Origin: Deltaproteobacteria bacterium
GTDB lineage: Bacteria; Desulfobacterota; Binatia; UBA9968; JAJDTQ01
Length of the DNA stretch: 64,000 nt
Assembly: GCA_026712905.1 (NCBI GenBank)
Contig: JAPOPM010000038.1
Location: forward strand, 25,544 to 89,543
Reading direction: 5' to 3'
Position 1 is the first letter of the stretch. Every line of letters starts with the position of its first letter. Positions 9,987 through 18,722 of the stretch are shown here, piece after piece. The notes beneath the pieces were generated by a model. It saw only the letters and a program-made list of their open reading frames with translations, did not search any database and had not been told where the DNA came from. The position numbers were made by a program, and so were the translations under genes.

Positions 9987-11507
9987 CTACGACAGGTGCG
10001 TGATCACCATCTGGTTGATGTTGTTGAGAGAGGCCTGGAGCAGGTCCAGCACCACCCGGGGATAGACCCCGACGATCACCACGATCACGCCCAGCGGGAA
10101 CAGCGTGAAAATCTCGCGCCCGTTGATATCGGGCAGCGAGCGGTACTTCTCGTTGGGCGGGCCGAGATAGACGCGCTGCATCATCCACAGCATGTAGCCC
10201 GCGGTGATGACGATGCCCAGGGCCGCGATGATGGTGAGCGCATGGTACCTGGGCCAGGCCCCCAGCAGCACCAGCACCTCGGAGACGAAGCCCGAAAGCC
10301 CCGGCAAACCCATGGAGGCGAAGAACGCCAGCGCCGTGAAGCCGGCGTACACCGGCATGATGCCGGCCAGTCCCCCGAAGCCGTCGATATCACGGTGATG
10401 GGCGCGATCGTAAATGACGCCCACGAGCAGGAAGAGCATGGCGGTGATGGTGCCGTGGTTGAACATCTGCAGCACCGCGCCGTTGATGCCCTGGGTGTTG
10501 AAGGCCGCCATCCCCAGCATGACGTAGCCCATGTGGCTCACGCTGGAGTAGGCCACCAGCTTCTTCATGTCGGTCTGGGCCATGGCGCAGAGGCCGCCGT
10601 AGACGATGTTCCACGCGCCCAGGGCGGCGAGGAACCAGAAAGCCAGATCGGCGGTGGCCTCCGGCAGCATCGGGTAGTTGATGCGCAGGATGCCGTAGGT
10701 GCCCATCTTGAGGAGGATGCCCGCCAGGATCACGGAGATGGCGGTGGGCGCCTCCACGTGGGCGTCGGGCAGCCAGGTGTGGAACGGGAAAGCCGGGATC
10801 TTGATGGCGAAACCGATGAACAGGGCCATCCACACCACGTGCTGGAAGCCCCAGCCCCATACGCTGAAGGGCCACATTCCCAGCGGCTCGGTGCTGTACA
10901 GGCTGTTCCGGTCCATGAGCTTGGTCATGTCGAAGGTGTTGGGCTCGGAGTAGAAGTAGAGCGCCAGGATCGCGATCAGCATGAGCACGCTGCCCAGCAG
11001 CGTGTAGAGGAAGAACTTGATGGCGGCGTATTCCTTGCGCGGGCCGCCCCAGATGCCGATGAGGAAGTACATGGGAAGCAGCATGACTTCCCAGAAGACG
11101 TAGAAGAGCACGAAGTCCAGCGCCACGAACACGCCGGTCATGCCCGTGTCCAACAAGAGGAACAACGCGAAGTAACCCTTGACCCCCTTGTCGATGCCCC
11201 AGGACGCGAAGATGCAGAGGAAGGACAGCAGCGCGGTCAGCAGCAGCATGGAGACGCTGAGGCCGTCCACGCCCACGAAGTACTCGATGTTGAACGCCGG
11301 GATCCACGCGGCCCGCTCCACGAACTGCATGGCGGTGGTGGTGGTGTCGAAGTTGGCGTAGAGCCAGATCCCCAGAAGGAGCGGAGGTACCGTGGCCGCG
11401 GCCGAAACCCAGCGAATGAGGTCGTGGCGATCACTGGGCAGGCACAGCACGATCAACATCCCGGCCAGGGGGAAGAAGACCATGTAGCTCAGCACATGTT
11501 CGGTCAT
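9987..11507 (-). CDS. nuoM: NADH-quinone oxidoreductase subunit M
   Basis: A 506-residue antiporter-like proton-pumping subunit of complex I. Conserved segments include LLPMYFLIGIWGG, FPFHTWLPDAHVEAPT and LVAYSSVSHMGYVMLG. It lies between nuoL and nuoN, with 47 bases after nuoL and a 4-base gap to nuoN. The sequence has many hydrophobic helices, a length normal for the family and no sign of damage. Confidence 0.97.
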   Translation of the reverse strand: MTEHVLSYMVFFPLAGMLIVLCLPSDRHDLIRWVSAAATVPPLLLGIWLYANFDTTTTAMQFVERAAWIPAFNIEYFVGVDGLSVSMLLLTALLSFLCIFASWGIDKGVKGYFALFLLLDTGMTGVFVALDFVLFYVFWEVMLLPMYFLIGIWGGPRKEYAAIKFFLYTLLGSVLMLIAILALYFYSEPNTFDMTKLMDRNSLYSTEPLGMWPFSVWGWGFQHVVWMALFIGFAIKIPAFPFHTWLPDAHVEAPTAISVILAGILLKMGTYGILRINYPMLPEATADLAFWFLAALGAWNIVYGGLCAMAQTDMKKLVAYSSVSHMGYVMLGMAAFNTQGINGAVLQMFNHGTITAMLFLLVGVIYDRAHHRDIDGFGGLAGIMPVYAGFTALAFFASMGLPGLSGFVSEVLVLLGAWPRYHALTIIAALGIVITAGYMLWMMQRVYLGPPNEKYRSLPDINGREIFTLFPLGVIVVIVGVYPRVVLDLLQASLNNINQMVITHLS

Positions 11508-11554
11508 TTTCGCATCTCTCCTTCTGAATCAGCTCCGGCGGCGCCGCGCGTTTC

Positions 11555-13588
11555 TCAGCTCCAGTAGCGCAGCTTGACGATCAGGGCGACCACCACGGCT
11601 CCCACCACGACGTAGAGGTAGCTGTTGATGTTCCCGGTCTGGACCCGGCGGAAATTGTTGCCCACCGCAAAGGTCACGTTGGCCACGGCGTTGACCAGCA
11701 TGTCGACGACGTACTTGTCCAACAGGCCGTTGAACCAGGAGATGATGATGGTGACCTTGGCCGATCCGTCCACGATGGTGTCGATGATGTAACGGTCGAA
11801 GGCCGCCCCGATGCGCGCCAGCAGCAGCGTGCCGCCCACGAAGACGAACTGGTAGACCTCGTCCACGTAGTACTTGTTGTAGAGCAGGCGGTAGACGGGC
11901 CCCTTGGCTTCCGGGGAGTCGTCCCGTGACGGGGTACGCAGGTAGTAGAGGAACCAGGCGACGGCCACGCCCGCGGCCGCGGCGGCGATGGACACGCTCA
12001 TGACGCCCACCTCTTCCGCCACGGAATGGTGTTCGCCGTGCGGCAAGTGGATCACCGGATCGAGCCAGCCGTCCAGCAGGTTCACCCCCATGAACGGCGG
12101 CAGCCCGATATAGCCCACGACGACGGAGCCCGCGGCGAGGATCCACAACGGCCAGGTCATGATCTTCGGGGACTCGTGCAGGTGATCGCGCACGTGATGG
12201 TCGGCGCGGCATTCACCGAAGAACACCATGAAGAACTGGCGGAACATGTAGAAGGCCGTCAGGCCCGCCACGAAAACGGCCACGCCCCACAGCACCTCGT
12301 TGTGGCTCGCCCAGGCCTGCCACAGGATCGCGTCCTTGGAGAAGAAGCCGGCCAGGAACGGCGTCCCGGCGATGGCCAGGACGCCGATGGTAAAGGTCCA
12401 GAAGGTCGCCGGCATCGCCGTGCGCAGACCGCCCATCTGGCGCATGTCCTGCTCCCCCTGCATGGCGTGGATGATGCTGCCGGAGCCCAGGAAGAGCAGC
12501 GCCTTGAAGAACGCGTGGGTCAGCAGGTGGAAAACGCCGGCGGTGTAGGCGGCCACGCCCATGGCCAGGAACATGTAGCCGAGTTGGCTGATGGTCGAGT
12601 AGGCCAGCACCCGTTTGATGTCGTTCTGCGTCACCGCGATGGTCGCGGCGAACACCGCGGTGGCGGCGCCGATGACGGCGATGAGCCCCAGGGTCGCGGG
12701 AGCGGCCGAGAACAGCACGTTGAGGCGCGCGATCATGTAGACGCCGGCCGTCACCATGGTAGCGGCGTGGATCAGCGCGCTCACCGGGGTGGGGCCCTGC
12801 ATGGCGTCGGGGAGCCAGACGTAGAGCGGGAGCTGCGCCGACTTGCCGGTGGCGCCGATGAACAGCAGGAACGTCACCAGCGTCGCCACGCCGATGCCCC
12901 AGAGCTGCATGTTGGCCAAGAGGCCCACGTGCTCCTCGATCTCACGGAACGCCAGGGTGCCCTGGCCCTGCCCGGCCAGGGTCCAGTAGAGCAGGAAGAT
13001 GCCGAGCACGAAGCCGAAGTCGCCGATCCGGTTGACGATGAAGGCCTTGTTGCCGGCACGCGTGTTGGTGTGGTCGTTGTACCAGAAGCCGATGAGCGCC
13101 CAGGAGCACAGCCCGACGCCTTCCCAACCCACGAACATGAGCAGCAGGTTGTCGCCCGTCACCAGCAGCAGCATCGAGAAGGTGAACAGGTTCAGGTAGG
13201 CGAAGTAGCGCCACAAGGAGCGGTCCTCGTGCATGTAGCCGATGGAGTAGAAGTGGATCAGGCCGCCGATGCCGCTCACCACCAGGATCATGATCGCCGA
13301 CAGGGGATCCACCCAGAAGGCCACGTCCACGCTGAACGAGCCCATGGGGATCCAGGTGTAGAACGCGTCGATCAGGAAACGCTCCTTGGCCGGAAGCCCG
13401 AGCAGACGGCCGAAGGCCCACAGCGAGAACAGGAAGGACAGGGTCACCGGAGCGCAGGCGATGAACGCCACCGCGCGCTTGCCCCAGTTCTCCTGAATGC
13501 GGGCACCCAGCAGGCCGTTCACCGCCGCGCCCAGCAGCGGGAACAGCACGATCCAACGCAGAAAATCGGTTTGAACGGGGTGATCCAT
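11555..13588 (-). CDS. nuoL: NADH-quinone oxidoreductase subunit L
   Basis: A 677-residue subunit at the distal end of the complex I membrane arm; the long C-terminal amphipathic lateral helix region is present, ending IVKLRYWS. Motifs include GWEGVGLCSWALIGFW, SAQLPLYVWLPDAMQGPTPV, LIHAATMVTAGVY and LAYSTISQLGYMFLA. It begins 11 bases after nuoK. The family is normally about 610-670 residues, so the protein is full length. Confidence 0.97.
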   Translation of the reverse strand: MDHPVQTDFLRWIVLFPLLGAAVNGLLGARIQENWGKRAVAFIACAPVTLSFLFSLWAFGRLLGLPAKERFLIDAFYTWIPMGSFSVDVAFWVDPLSAIMILVVSGIGGLIHFYSIGYMHEDRSLWRYFAYLNLFTFSMLLLVTGDNLLLMFVGWEGVGLCSWALIGFWYNDHTNTRAGNKAFIVNRIGDFGFVLGIFLLYWTLAGQGQGTLAFREIEEHVGLLANMQLWGIGVATLVTFLLFIGATGKSAQLPLYVWLPDAMQGPTPVSALIHAATMVTAGVYMIARLNVLFSAAPATLGLIAVIGAATAVFAATIAVTQNDIKRVLAYSTISQLGYMFLAMGVAAYTAGVFHLLTHAFFKALLFLGSGSIIHAMQGEQDMRQMGGLRTAMPATFWTFTIGVLAIAGTPFLAGFFSKDAILWQAWASHNEVLWGVAVFVAGLTAFYMFRQFFMVFFGECRADHHVRDHLHESPKIMTWPLWILAAGSVVVGYIGLPPFMGVNLLDGWLDPVIHLPHGEHHSVAEEVGVMSVSIAAAAAGVAVAWFLYYLRTPSRDDSPEAKGPVYRLLYNKYYVDEVYQFVFVGGTLLLARIGAAFDRYIIDTIVDGSAKVTIIISWFNGLLDKYVVDMLVNAVANVTFAVGNNFRRVQTGNINSYLYVVVGAVVVALIVKLRYWS

Positions 13589-13599
13589 GGCGCGGCTAA

Positions 13600-13932
13600 C
13601 TAATCCTTGAGCGTCTCGGTGGCCTCGACATCGATGGTGGCGAAGAGCTGATAGATGGCGAGGACGATGGCCAGACCGATGGCTGCTTCCGAAGCGGCCA
13701 GCATGATGATGAACACCGTGTAGATCTGCCCGTCCACCTGACCGGTGCTGAAGTGCGAGAACGCCACGTAGTTCAGCCCGGCGGAGTTGAGGATGAGCTC
13801 GACCCCCAGCAGGATGCTGATGGCGTTGCGCCGCGTGAGAACGATGTAGATACCCAGCGCGAACAGGATGCCGGACACCACCAGGTAGTGCTTCAGTCCG
13901 ACGCCCGCCAGCAATGCAACGTATTCAGCCAT
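13600..13932 (-). CDS. nuoK: NADH-quinone oxidoreductase subunit K
   Basis: A 110-residue, three-helix membrane subunit. ATG 13932 (MAEYVALLAGVGLKHYLVVS) is the family-like start; longer in-frame extensions run into nuoJ. The conserved glutamates of the proton path are visible in SILLGVELILNSAGLN and in MLAASEAAIGLAI. It is tightly packed between nuoJ (12-base gap) and nuoL. Confidence 0.95.
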   Translation of the reverse strand: MAEYVALLAGVGLKHYLVVSGILFALGIYIVLTRRNAISILLGVELILNSAGLNYVAFSHFSTGQVDGQIYTVFIIMLAASEAAIGLAIVLAIYQLFATIDVEATETLKD

Positions 13933-13943
13933 CTCGCGAGACT

Positions 13944-14450
13944 CTATTCCTTGATTTCCTTGCGCGACAGCGTGATGGCGCCGATGAGGGCCACCAGCAG
14001 CACCACCGCGGCGATCTGGAACGGCAGCAGGTACTCGCCCAGGAAGAGGTTGCCGATGACCGCCGTGGTCGGCTCGAAAGCCACTTCCTTGGCCTTCGCC
14101 CAGTCGGTCCCGGCGATGGCGTAGACGAGGATGCCGAGGAAGACCGCGCCCGCCACCAGTCCGGGGATGCGTCCCACGGTGCGGTTGGTGATGTCGATAT
14201 CGCTGATTCGGTGGGTCAGCATCACCGCGAACAGGATCAGCACGAGAATCCCGCCCACGTAGATCAATACCTGCACCGCCGCCACGAAGTCCGCGCCCAG
14301 GAACACGTAGAGCGCGGCCACCCCGCCGAAGGTGCCCAGCAGCGAGAACGCCGAGTGCACGATGTTGCGCGAGAACGCCACGATGCACGCGGACCCCACC
14401 ACCACCAGCGCAACCAGGTAAAATACGAGGACGTTTATGGGAATCTCCAT
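13944..14450 (-). CDS. nuoJ: NADH-quinone oxidoreductase subunit J
   Basis: A 168-residue membrane subunit with five predicted helices. The start at ATG 14450 (MEIPINVLVFYLVALV) matches family N-termini. The conserved third helix QVLIYVGGILVLILFAVML carries the pi-bulge region important for coupling. A 131-base non-coding gap separates it from nuoI, the largest gap inside the operon; I see no gene or clear site in that gap. Confidence 0.94.
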   Translation of the reverse strand: MEIPINVLVFYLVALVVVGSACIVAFSRNIVHSAFSLLGTFGGVAALYVFLGADFVAAVQVLIYVGGILVLILFAVMLTHRISDIDITNRTVGRIPGLVAGAVFLGILVYAIAGTDWAKAKEVAFEPTTAVIGNLFLGEYLLPFQIAAVVLLVALIGAITLSRKEIKE

Positions 14451-14581
14451 GATCAAATCAGCCTTGTGATGGGAGTCGATCGGCCCGCGGCAAACGAATG
14501 GGGCCGGTAGTATGGTGCACCGCGGCGGCGGGAACGGCAGCCTTTCGGCGATCAAGCCTCGCGGATCCGACTTCGTGGCCG

Positions 14582-15121
14582 TCAGTTCTCCGGTTCGGCT
14601 ATCTCGTCCAAGTACCTCTTTCCGATATCCACCTTCTGGACCATCCGGTTTTCCGTCTCGCCGCCCTTCTTCGGCTTGTACAGGGGCACACTCTCGGTCA
14701 CGAAATGGCGCACCAGACCGGCGGGATTGTTGCAGGCGCCCTCGAACTCTTGCGTGTGGCGAATGGATCCCGTGGGGCAGGCCTCCATGCACAGCCCACA
14801 ATACATGCACTTGCATATGTCGATGTCAAACAGGGTGAAGTCGCGTTGGTTCGTCTCGGTGTTCCGCTCGATGCCGATGGCGATGCAATTGATCGGGCAC
14901 ACCCGCTCGCACGCCAGGCACCCGGTGCAGATGTCCATGTCGACCTCGAGGATGCCGCGGTAACGCAGCGGCAGGGTGTCCTGCACCTGCTGGGCGATGC
15001 GGTCGGGATACTGCACCGTCGAGGGCTTGCGCACGAAGTGCGAGAACGTGATGGACATGCCCTCGAAGATACTGCTCACCGTATCCTTGATGTTCTGGAA
15101 GTAGTTGATGACTTCGCTCAT
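14582..15121 (-). CDS. nuoI: NADH-quinone oxidoreductase subunit I (2x 4Fe-4S ferredoxin-like)
   Basis: A 179-residue peripheral-arm subunit carrying clusters N6a and N6b. Two ferredoxin motifs are complete: CTGCLACERVCP at residues 65-76 and CKCMYCGLCMEACP at 103-116. It passes electrons toward the N2 cluster held by NuoB, which is not encoded in this operon. It lies 21 bases after nuoH. Confidence 0.97.
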   Translation of the reverse strand: MSEVINYFQNIKDTVSSIFEGMSITFSHFVRKPSTVQYPDRIAQQVQDTLPLRYRGILEVDMDICTGCLACERVCPINCIAIGIERNTETNQRDFTLFDIDICKCMYCGLCMEACPTGSIRHTQEFEGACNNPAGLVRHFVTESVPLYKPKKGGETENRMVQKVDIGKRYLDEIAEPEN

Positions 15122-15142
15122 GACGTTTCCCCGCGTTGGTCC

Positions 15143-16348
15143 CTATACGTAGGGCTTGAGGTAAAGCTCGGGGCGCGAGTGCATGATCTGGTAGACCACC
15201 CGCCACATGAAATAAAGGACGACCAGCACCGTGAAGCCCAGGGTCGCCAGGCTCAGCGCGGGATTCCCGTCGGGCCAGGCCACCAGCAGCACGATGGTGC
15301 CGAACATGCACACGAACGCGATGGGCACCATGTATTTCCAGCACATGGCCATGAGCTGGTCCACCCGCACCCGCGGCAGGGTGCCGCGGATCCACATGGC
15401 CACGAGGACCCACATATACGACTTGGCGAAGAAGACCGTGAACTCCACCACGCCCTTGGCCACCGGATACTCGGCCATGGTCACGCCCAGGATGGTCGCG
15501 GGGATCTGCCACCCGCCGAGGAACAGGGTCGTCGCGATGGCGCCGATGACGTACAGGTTGCCCCACTCCGCGAAGAAGAAGAACAGGAAGCGCATGCCGC
15601 TGTACTCGGTCACGTAGCCGGCCACCAGCTCCGACTCCGCCTCGGGAATGTCGAAGGGCGTGCGGTTCCCCTCGGCCAGCGCGGAGGTGAAGAACATGAA
15701 GAAGGCCACCAGGGTGAAGGGATTGTAGAAGATGAACCAGTCCTGCGGCGCCCATCCCTGGGCCTGGATGATCCCCTGCATGCTCAGGGTGCCGGACAGG
15801 AAGATCACCGTCAGCACCGACAGCCCGGCGGGGATCTCGTAGCTGACGATCTGCGCGGCCGAGCGCATGCCGCCCAGCAGCGACCACTTGTTGTTGGAAG
15901 ACCAGCCCGCCATCAGGATGCCCACCACCGCGAGCGAGGTGATGGCCAACAGGTAGAGGATGCCGATATTGAGGTCCGCGGGGATCAGCCAACTGCCGAA
16001 GGGGATGACGACGAAGGCCCCGAGGAACCCGGCGAAGACGATGTACGGTGCCAGCAGGAAGAGCTTCCTGTCGGCCGACGACGGGATGATGTCCTCTTTC
16101 TGTATGTTCTTGACGCCGTCCGCGAGCCACTGGAGGATACCCTGCGGCCCGACCCGGTTGGGGCCGACGCGGGACTGCATGCGCGCCCACACGCGCCGCT
16201 CGAGCCAGCTCGTCACCCCGGCCAGCGGCGCCACGAACAACGACAGCACGGCGAAGGCCACCAGGATCGCGGCCAGCGCATAGCCCACGGGCGCCGGGAT
16301 CGCCGCCGGCAGCAACGCCTGTATCAGGTCTTGAACGGTGAATTCCAT
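15143..16348 (-). CDS. nuoH: NADH-quinone oxidoreductase subunit H
   Basis: A 401-residue membrane subunit forming the quinone-access chamber. I use ATG 16348 (MEFTVQDLIQALLP); the frame is open 11 residues further, but that part overlaps nuoD. Conserved stretches include RVWARMQSRVGPNRVGPQG, ADGVKNIQKED, FDIPEAESELVAGY and EYSGMRFLFFFFAEW. The quinone-loop glutamates and arginines are present. Confidence 0.97.
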   Translation of the reverse strand: MEFTVQDLIQALLPAAIPAPVGYALAAILVAFAVLSLFVAPLAGVTSWLERRVWARMQSRVGPNRVGPQGILQWLADGVKNIQKEDIIPSSADRKLFLLAPYIVFAGFLGAFVVIPFGSWLIPADLNIGILYLLAITSLAVVGILMAGWSSNNKWSLLGGMRSAAQIVSYEIPAGLSVLTVIFLSGTLSMQGIIQAQGWAPQDWFIFYNPFTLVAFFMFFTSALAEGNRTPFDIPEAESELVAGYVTEYSGMRFLFFFFAEWGNLYVIGAIATTLFLGGWQIPATILGVTMAEYPVAKGVVEFTVFFAKSYMWVLVAMWIRGTLPRVRVDQLMAMCWKYMVPIAFVCMFGTIVLLVAWPDGNPALSLATLGFTVLVVLYFMWRVVYQIMHSRPELYLKPYV

Positions 16349-16370
16349 CTCTGCGGCCTCAGCGTCGTGT

Positions 16371-17507
16371 CTAGCGGTCAATCTCTGGAGCGTCCACGTC
16401 CAGGCTCGCGATCAGCGCGATCAGGTCCGCCACCATGATGCCCGGACTGATCTTGTCGATGATGCTCATGGCGGTGAAGGAGCCGGTGCGGATGCGCACC
16501 CGGTAAGGGTACTCGCTGCCGTCGCTCACCACGTAGTAGCCCATGTCGCCGCGCGGCGCCTCGATGCGCACGTAGGTCTCACCGGCGGGCGGCTTGAACT
16601 TGCGCGCGACCTTGGCGACGGCCGGGCCGTCGGGCATCTTGTCGAGGCACTGGCGCAGGATCCTGCAACTCTCCAGCAGCTCGCGAATTCGCACGTAGTA
16701 GCGGTCGTAGGAATCGCCCTGCGAGCCGCGCTCCCCCCGGCCCACCGGCACGTCGAAGTCCAGCTCGGGATAGACCGAGTAGGGGATGTCCCGGCGAATG
16801 TCCCAATGCACCCCGGACGCCCGCAGGTTGGGCCCCACCAGGTTGTACTGGAGCGCGTCCTCCTTCGAAATGACCGCGACGTTGGCCAGCCGCTCGATGA
16901 AGATCTTGTTGTTGGACAGCAACCGGTTGTACTCGTCGACGATGGTCTCGAAGTGGTCCAGGAACGCGGTGATGCGGCCGCATGTCTCGGGCTTGATGTC
17001 GTAGCCGACGCCGCCGATGCGCAGGTAGTTGTAGGTGAGGCGCGCGCCGCAGATCTCCTCCATGAGGTCGTTGATGGTCTCGCGCTCGCGCAGCGCGTGC
17101 AGGAACGGCGTGATGGCGCCGATGTCCTGGCCGAACGTGCCCACCGCGATGAGGTGGCTGGCGACGCGGTTGAGCTCGCAGGCGATGACGCGGCAGTACT
17201 CGCCGCGCGGCGGCACCTCGACTCCGCCCAGCCGCTCGGCGGCCATGCAGAAGCCCTGGTTGGCGAACATGGCGGCGAGATAGTCGGCCCGGTCGGTGTA
17301 GGGCACGTAGCCGTGCCACGTGCACTTCTCGCCGATCTTCTCGATGGAGCGGTGCAGGTAGCCCACGTCCGGGATGGCCTCGTTGATGACCTCGCCGTCG
17401 GTCTTGACCACGAACCGAAGCACCCCGTGGGTGCTCGGGTGCTGCGGCCCCACGTTCAGGGTCATGTCCTCGGTGTGCAGGCCCGTACCGGTGGAAACCT
17501 CGCTCAT
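16371..17507 (-). CDS. nuoD: NADH-quinone oxidoreductase subunit D (49 kDa)
   Basis: A 378-residue quinone-site subunit related to NiFe-hydrogenase large subunits. It begins with the typical [15 protein letters not shown] and YLHRSIEK; the quinone-site His is in GPQHPSTHG and the conserved Tyr in [13 protein letters not shown]. The C-terminus reads DVDAPEIDR, close to the usual VxxEVDR ending. It is a separate gene, not fused to nuoC. A 106-base gap containing a perfect palindrome separates it from nuoC. Confidence 0.97.
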   Translation of the reverse strand: MSEVSTGTGLHTEDMTLNVGPQHPSTHGVLRFVVKTDGEVINEAIPDVGYLHRSIEKIGEKCTWHGYVPYTDRADYLAAMFANQGFCMAAERLGGVEVPPRGEYCRVIACELNRVASHLIAVGTFGQDIGAITPFLHALRERETINDLMEEICGARLTYNYLRIGGVGYDIKPETCGRITAFLDHFETIVDEYNRLLSNNKIFIERLANVAVISKEDALQYNLVGPNLRASGVHWDIRRDIPYSVYPELDFDVPVGRGERGSQGDSYDRYYVRIRELLESCRILRQCLDKMPDGPAVAKVARKFKPPAGETYVRIEAPRGDMGYYVVSDGSEYPYRVRIRTGSFTAMSIIDKISPGIMVADLIALIASLDVDAPEIDR

Positions 17508-17589
17508 GATATCGATCCTTCGTCAGTCGGTCCGACGACGGCCTGACCGGACGGCATCAAACCCCGCCCTCGGCCCGATTCGCGGCCGG

Positions 17590-17615
17590 ACGCGAGGGGC
17601 TCGAGCCCCGTCCCT
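17590..17615. repeat. Palindromic repeat in the nuoC-nuoD gap
   Basis: A 14-base perfect palindrome, GGGGCTCGAGCCCC, lies at 17594-17607 immediately after the nuoC stop. On the minus strand it is embedded in GTAGGGACGGGG...CCCCTCGCG. A related sequence occurs just after atpG near 51836-51860. It may be a dispersed intergenic palindrome that forms an RNA hairpin between cistrons. Confidence 0.5.
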
Positions 17616-18120
17616 ACCGCAGGTTCTCCGGCACCAGCGGCGCGCGCTCGGTGCTGATGCCGTCGTACTCTTCCTGCTCGACGAAATCCTTGCGCAGGGG
17701 ATAACCCACCCAGTCTTCGGGCAACAGGATCCTGCGCAGGTCCGAGTGCCCTTCGAAGAAGACTCCAAAAAGGTCGAACACCTCCCGCTCGAACCAGTTG
17801 GCGACCTTCCAGATCTCCTCCACCGTGGCGATCCGCGCCGCGTCGCGGTCGAGATCGACCTTGACCACGGTCTGCTCCTTGGAGTCGTATGAATACAGGT
17901 GGTAGACCACCTGGATGACGTTCTCCTTCGGGAGGTCCACGGCCGTCAGGTCCGAGAGCACGTGGAACCTGAGGGCCTCGTCGTCGCGCAACGCTCGGCA
18001 GACCTCCTGGACGCGCGCCGGCTCGACCTTGAAGAACGGCTCCGGAACCTCCTCGTCGAACCCACCCACGCCGTCCGGGCACAGTTCCCGGACGCGCTCG
18101 TATATCTCTTTTGCCGTCAT
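17614..18120 (-). CDS. nuoC: NADH-quinone oxidoreductase subunit C (30 kDa)
   Basis: A 168-residue peripheral-arm subunit. The family signature WFEREVFDLFGVFFEGHSDL and the following RRILLPEDWVGYPLRKDF are complete. It starts 28 bases after the nuoA stop codon, in the place where nuoB normally lies; no nuoB sequence is present in that short gap or elsewhere in the window. Confidence 0.97.
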   Translation of the reverse strand: MTAKEIYERVRELCPDGVGGFDEEVPEPFFKVEPARVQEVCRALRDDEALRFHVLSDLTAVDLPKENVIQVVYHLYSYDSKEQTVVKVDLDRDAARIATVEEIWKVANWFEREVFDLFGVFFEGHSDLRRILLPEDWVGYPLRKDFVEQEEYDGISTERAPLVPENLR

Positions 18121-18148
18121 GTCGTCGGTACCTGCCGGAGACGAAGGG

Positions 18149-18526
18149 TCAGTTCTTCACCCACTCCAGATCGCCCTTGCACCAGTCGTAGATGAGCCCC
18201 AGGAACACGATGAGGGTGAAGACGGAGATGGCGGCGAAGGCAAAGAGCCCCGCGTCGTTCTGGAGCCAGTCGCGGAACACCACCGCCACCGGGAAGATGA
18301 AGGCGATCTCCACCTCGAAGATGATGAATATGAGGGCGATAAAGTAGAACCGGACGTTGAAGTTGACCCAGGCGCTGCCGGACGCGGGCTCGCCGCACTC
18401 GTAGGTCATGAGCTTGCGGAGCTGCGGATTGGAAGGCCTCAGCAGCCGGCCGATCAGCAGGTTGACCCAGACGAAGGCCGCCCCCAACAACGTGAAGCAA
18501 AGGACGCTGGCAAAGTCGAAAAGCAT
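18149..18526 (-). CDS. nuoA: NADH-quinone oxidoreductase subunit A
   Basis: A 125-residue membrane subunit with three helices. The conserved loop YECGEPASGSAWVNFNVRFY, the FEVEIAFIFP helix and the ending GDLEWVKN are typical. It is the first gene of the nuo operon and has a good sigma-70 promoter 50-77 bases upstream. It is divergent from the Pht5-like gene. Confidence 0.96.
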   Translation of the reverse strand: MLFDFASVLCFTLLGAAFVWVNLLIGRLLRPSNPQLRKLMTYECGEPASGSAWVNFNVRFYFIALIFIIFEVEIAFIFPVAVVFRDWLQNDAGLFAFAAISVFTLIVFLGLIYDWCKGDLEWVKN

Positions 18527-18575
18527 TTTTCCTTGGATAAGCTAAAGAAATCAATGACCTTTTTCAGACGGCCAC

Positions 18576-18603
18576 TATATACACAAAAGCCCCTCCCGGT
18601 CAA
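18576..18603 (-). promoter_or_regulatory. Promoter of the nuo operon
   Basis: On the minus strand TTGACC (18598-18603) and TATATA (18576-18581) are separated by 16 bases. The predicted start leaves a leader of about 43 bases before nuoA. The -35 is 5 of 6 and the -10 is 5 of 6 to consensus. Confidence 0.6.
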
Positions 18604-18722
18604 ACCAAGCGGTGCGGGCCAGCCACGGGGCGCGCTTACACTGCCGCACCGTTCCTGTTACCCTAACCGGCAGCCGGATGGCCGGCGCAAACCCTCCGAC
18701 GCAACGAAAGAGAGCACACACC

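Noticed and set aside
8501..11567. Two frames of about 500 codons antisense to nuoN and nuoM
   Set aside because: Their products are rich in His, Gln, Asp and Glu, typical of antisense readings of hydrophobic membrane genes, with no ribosome binding site or homology.
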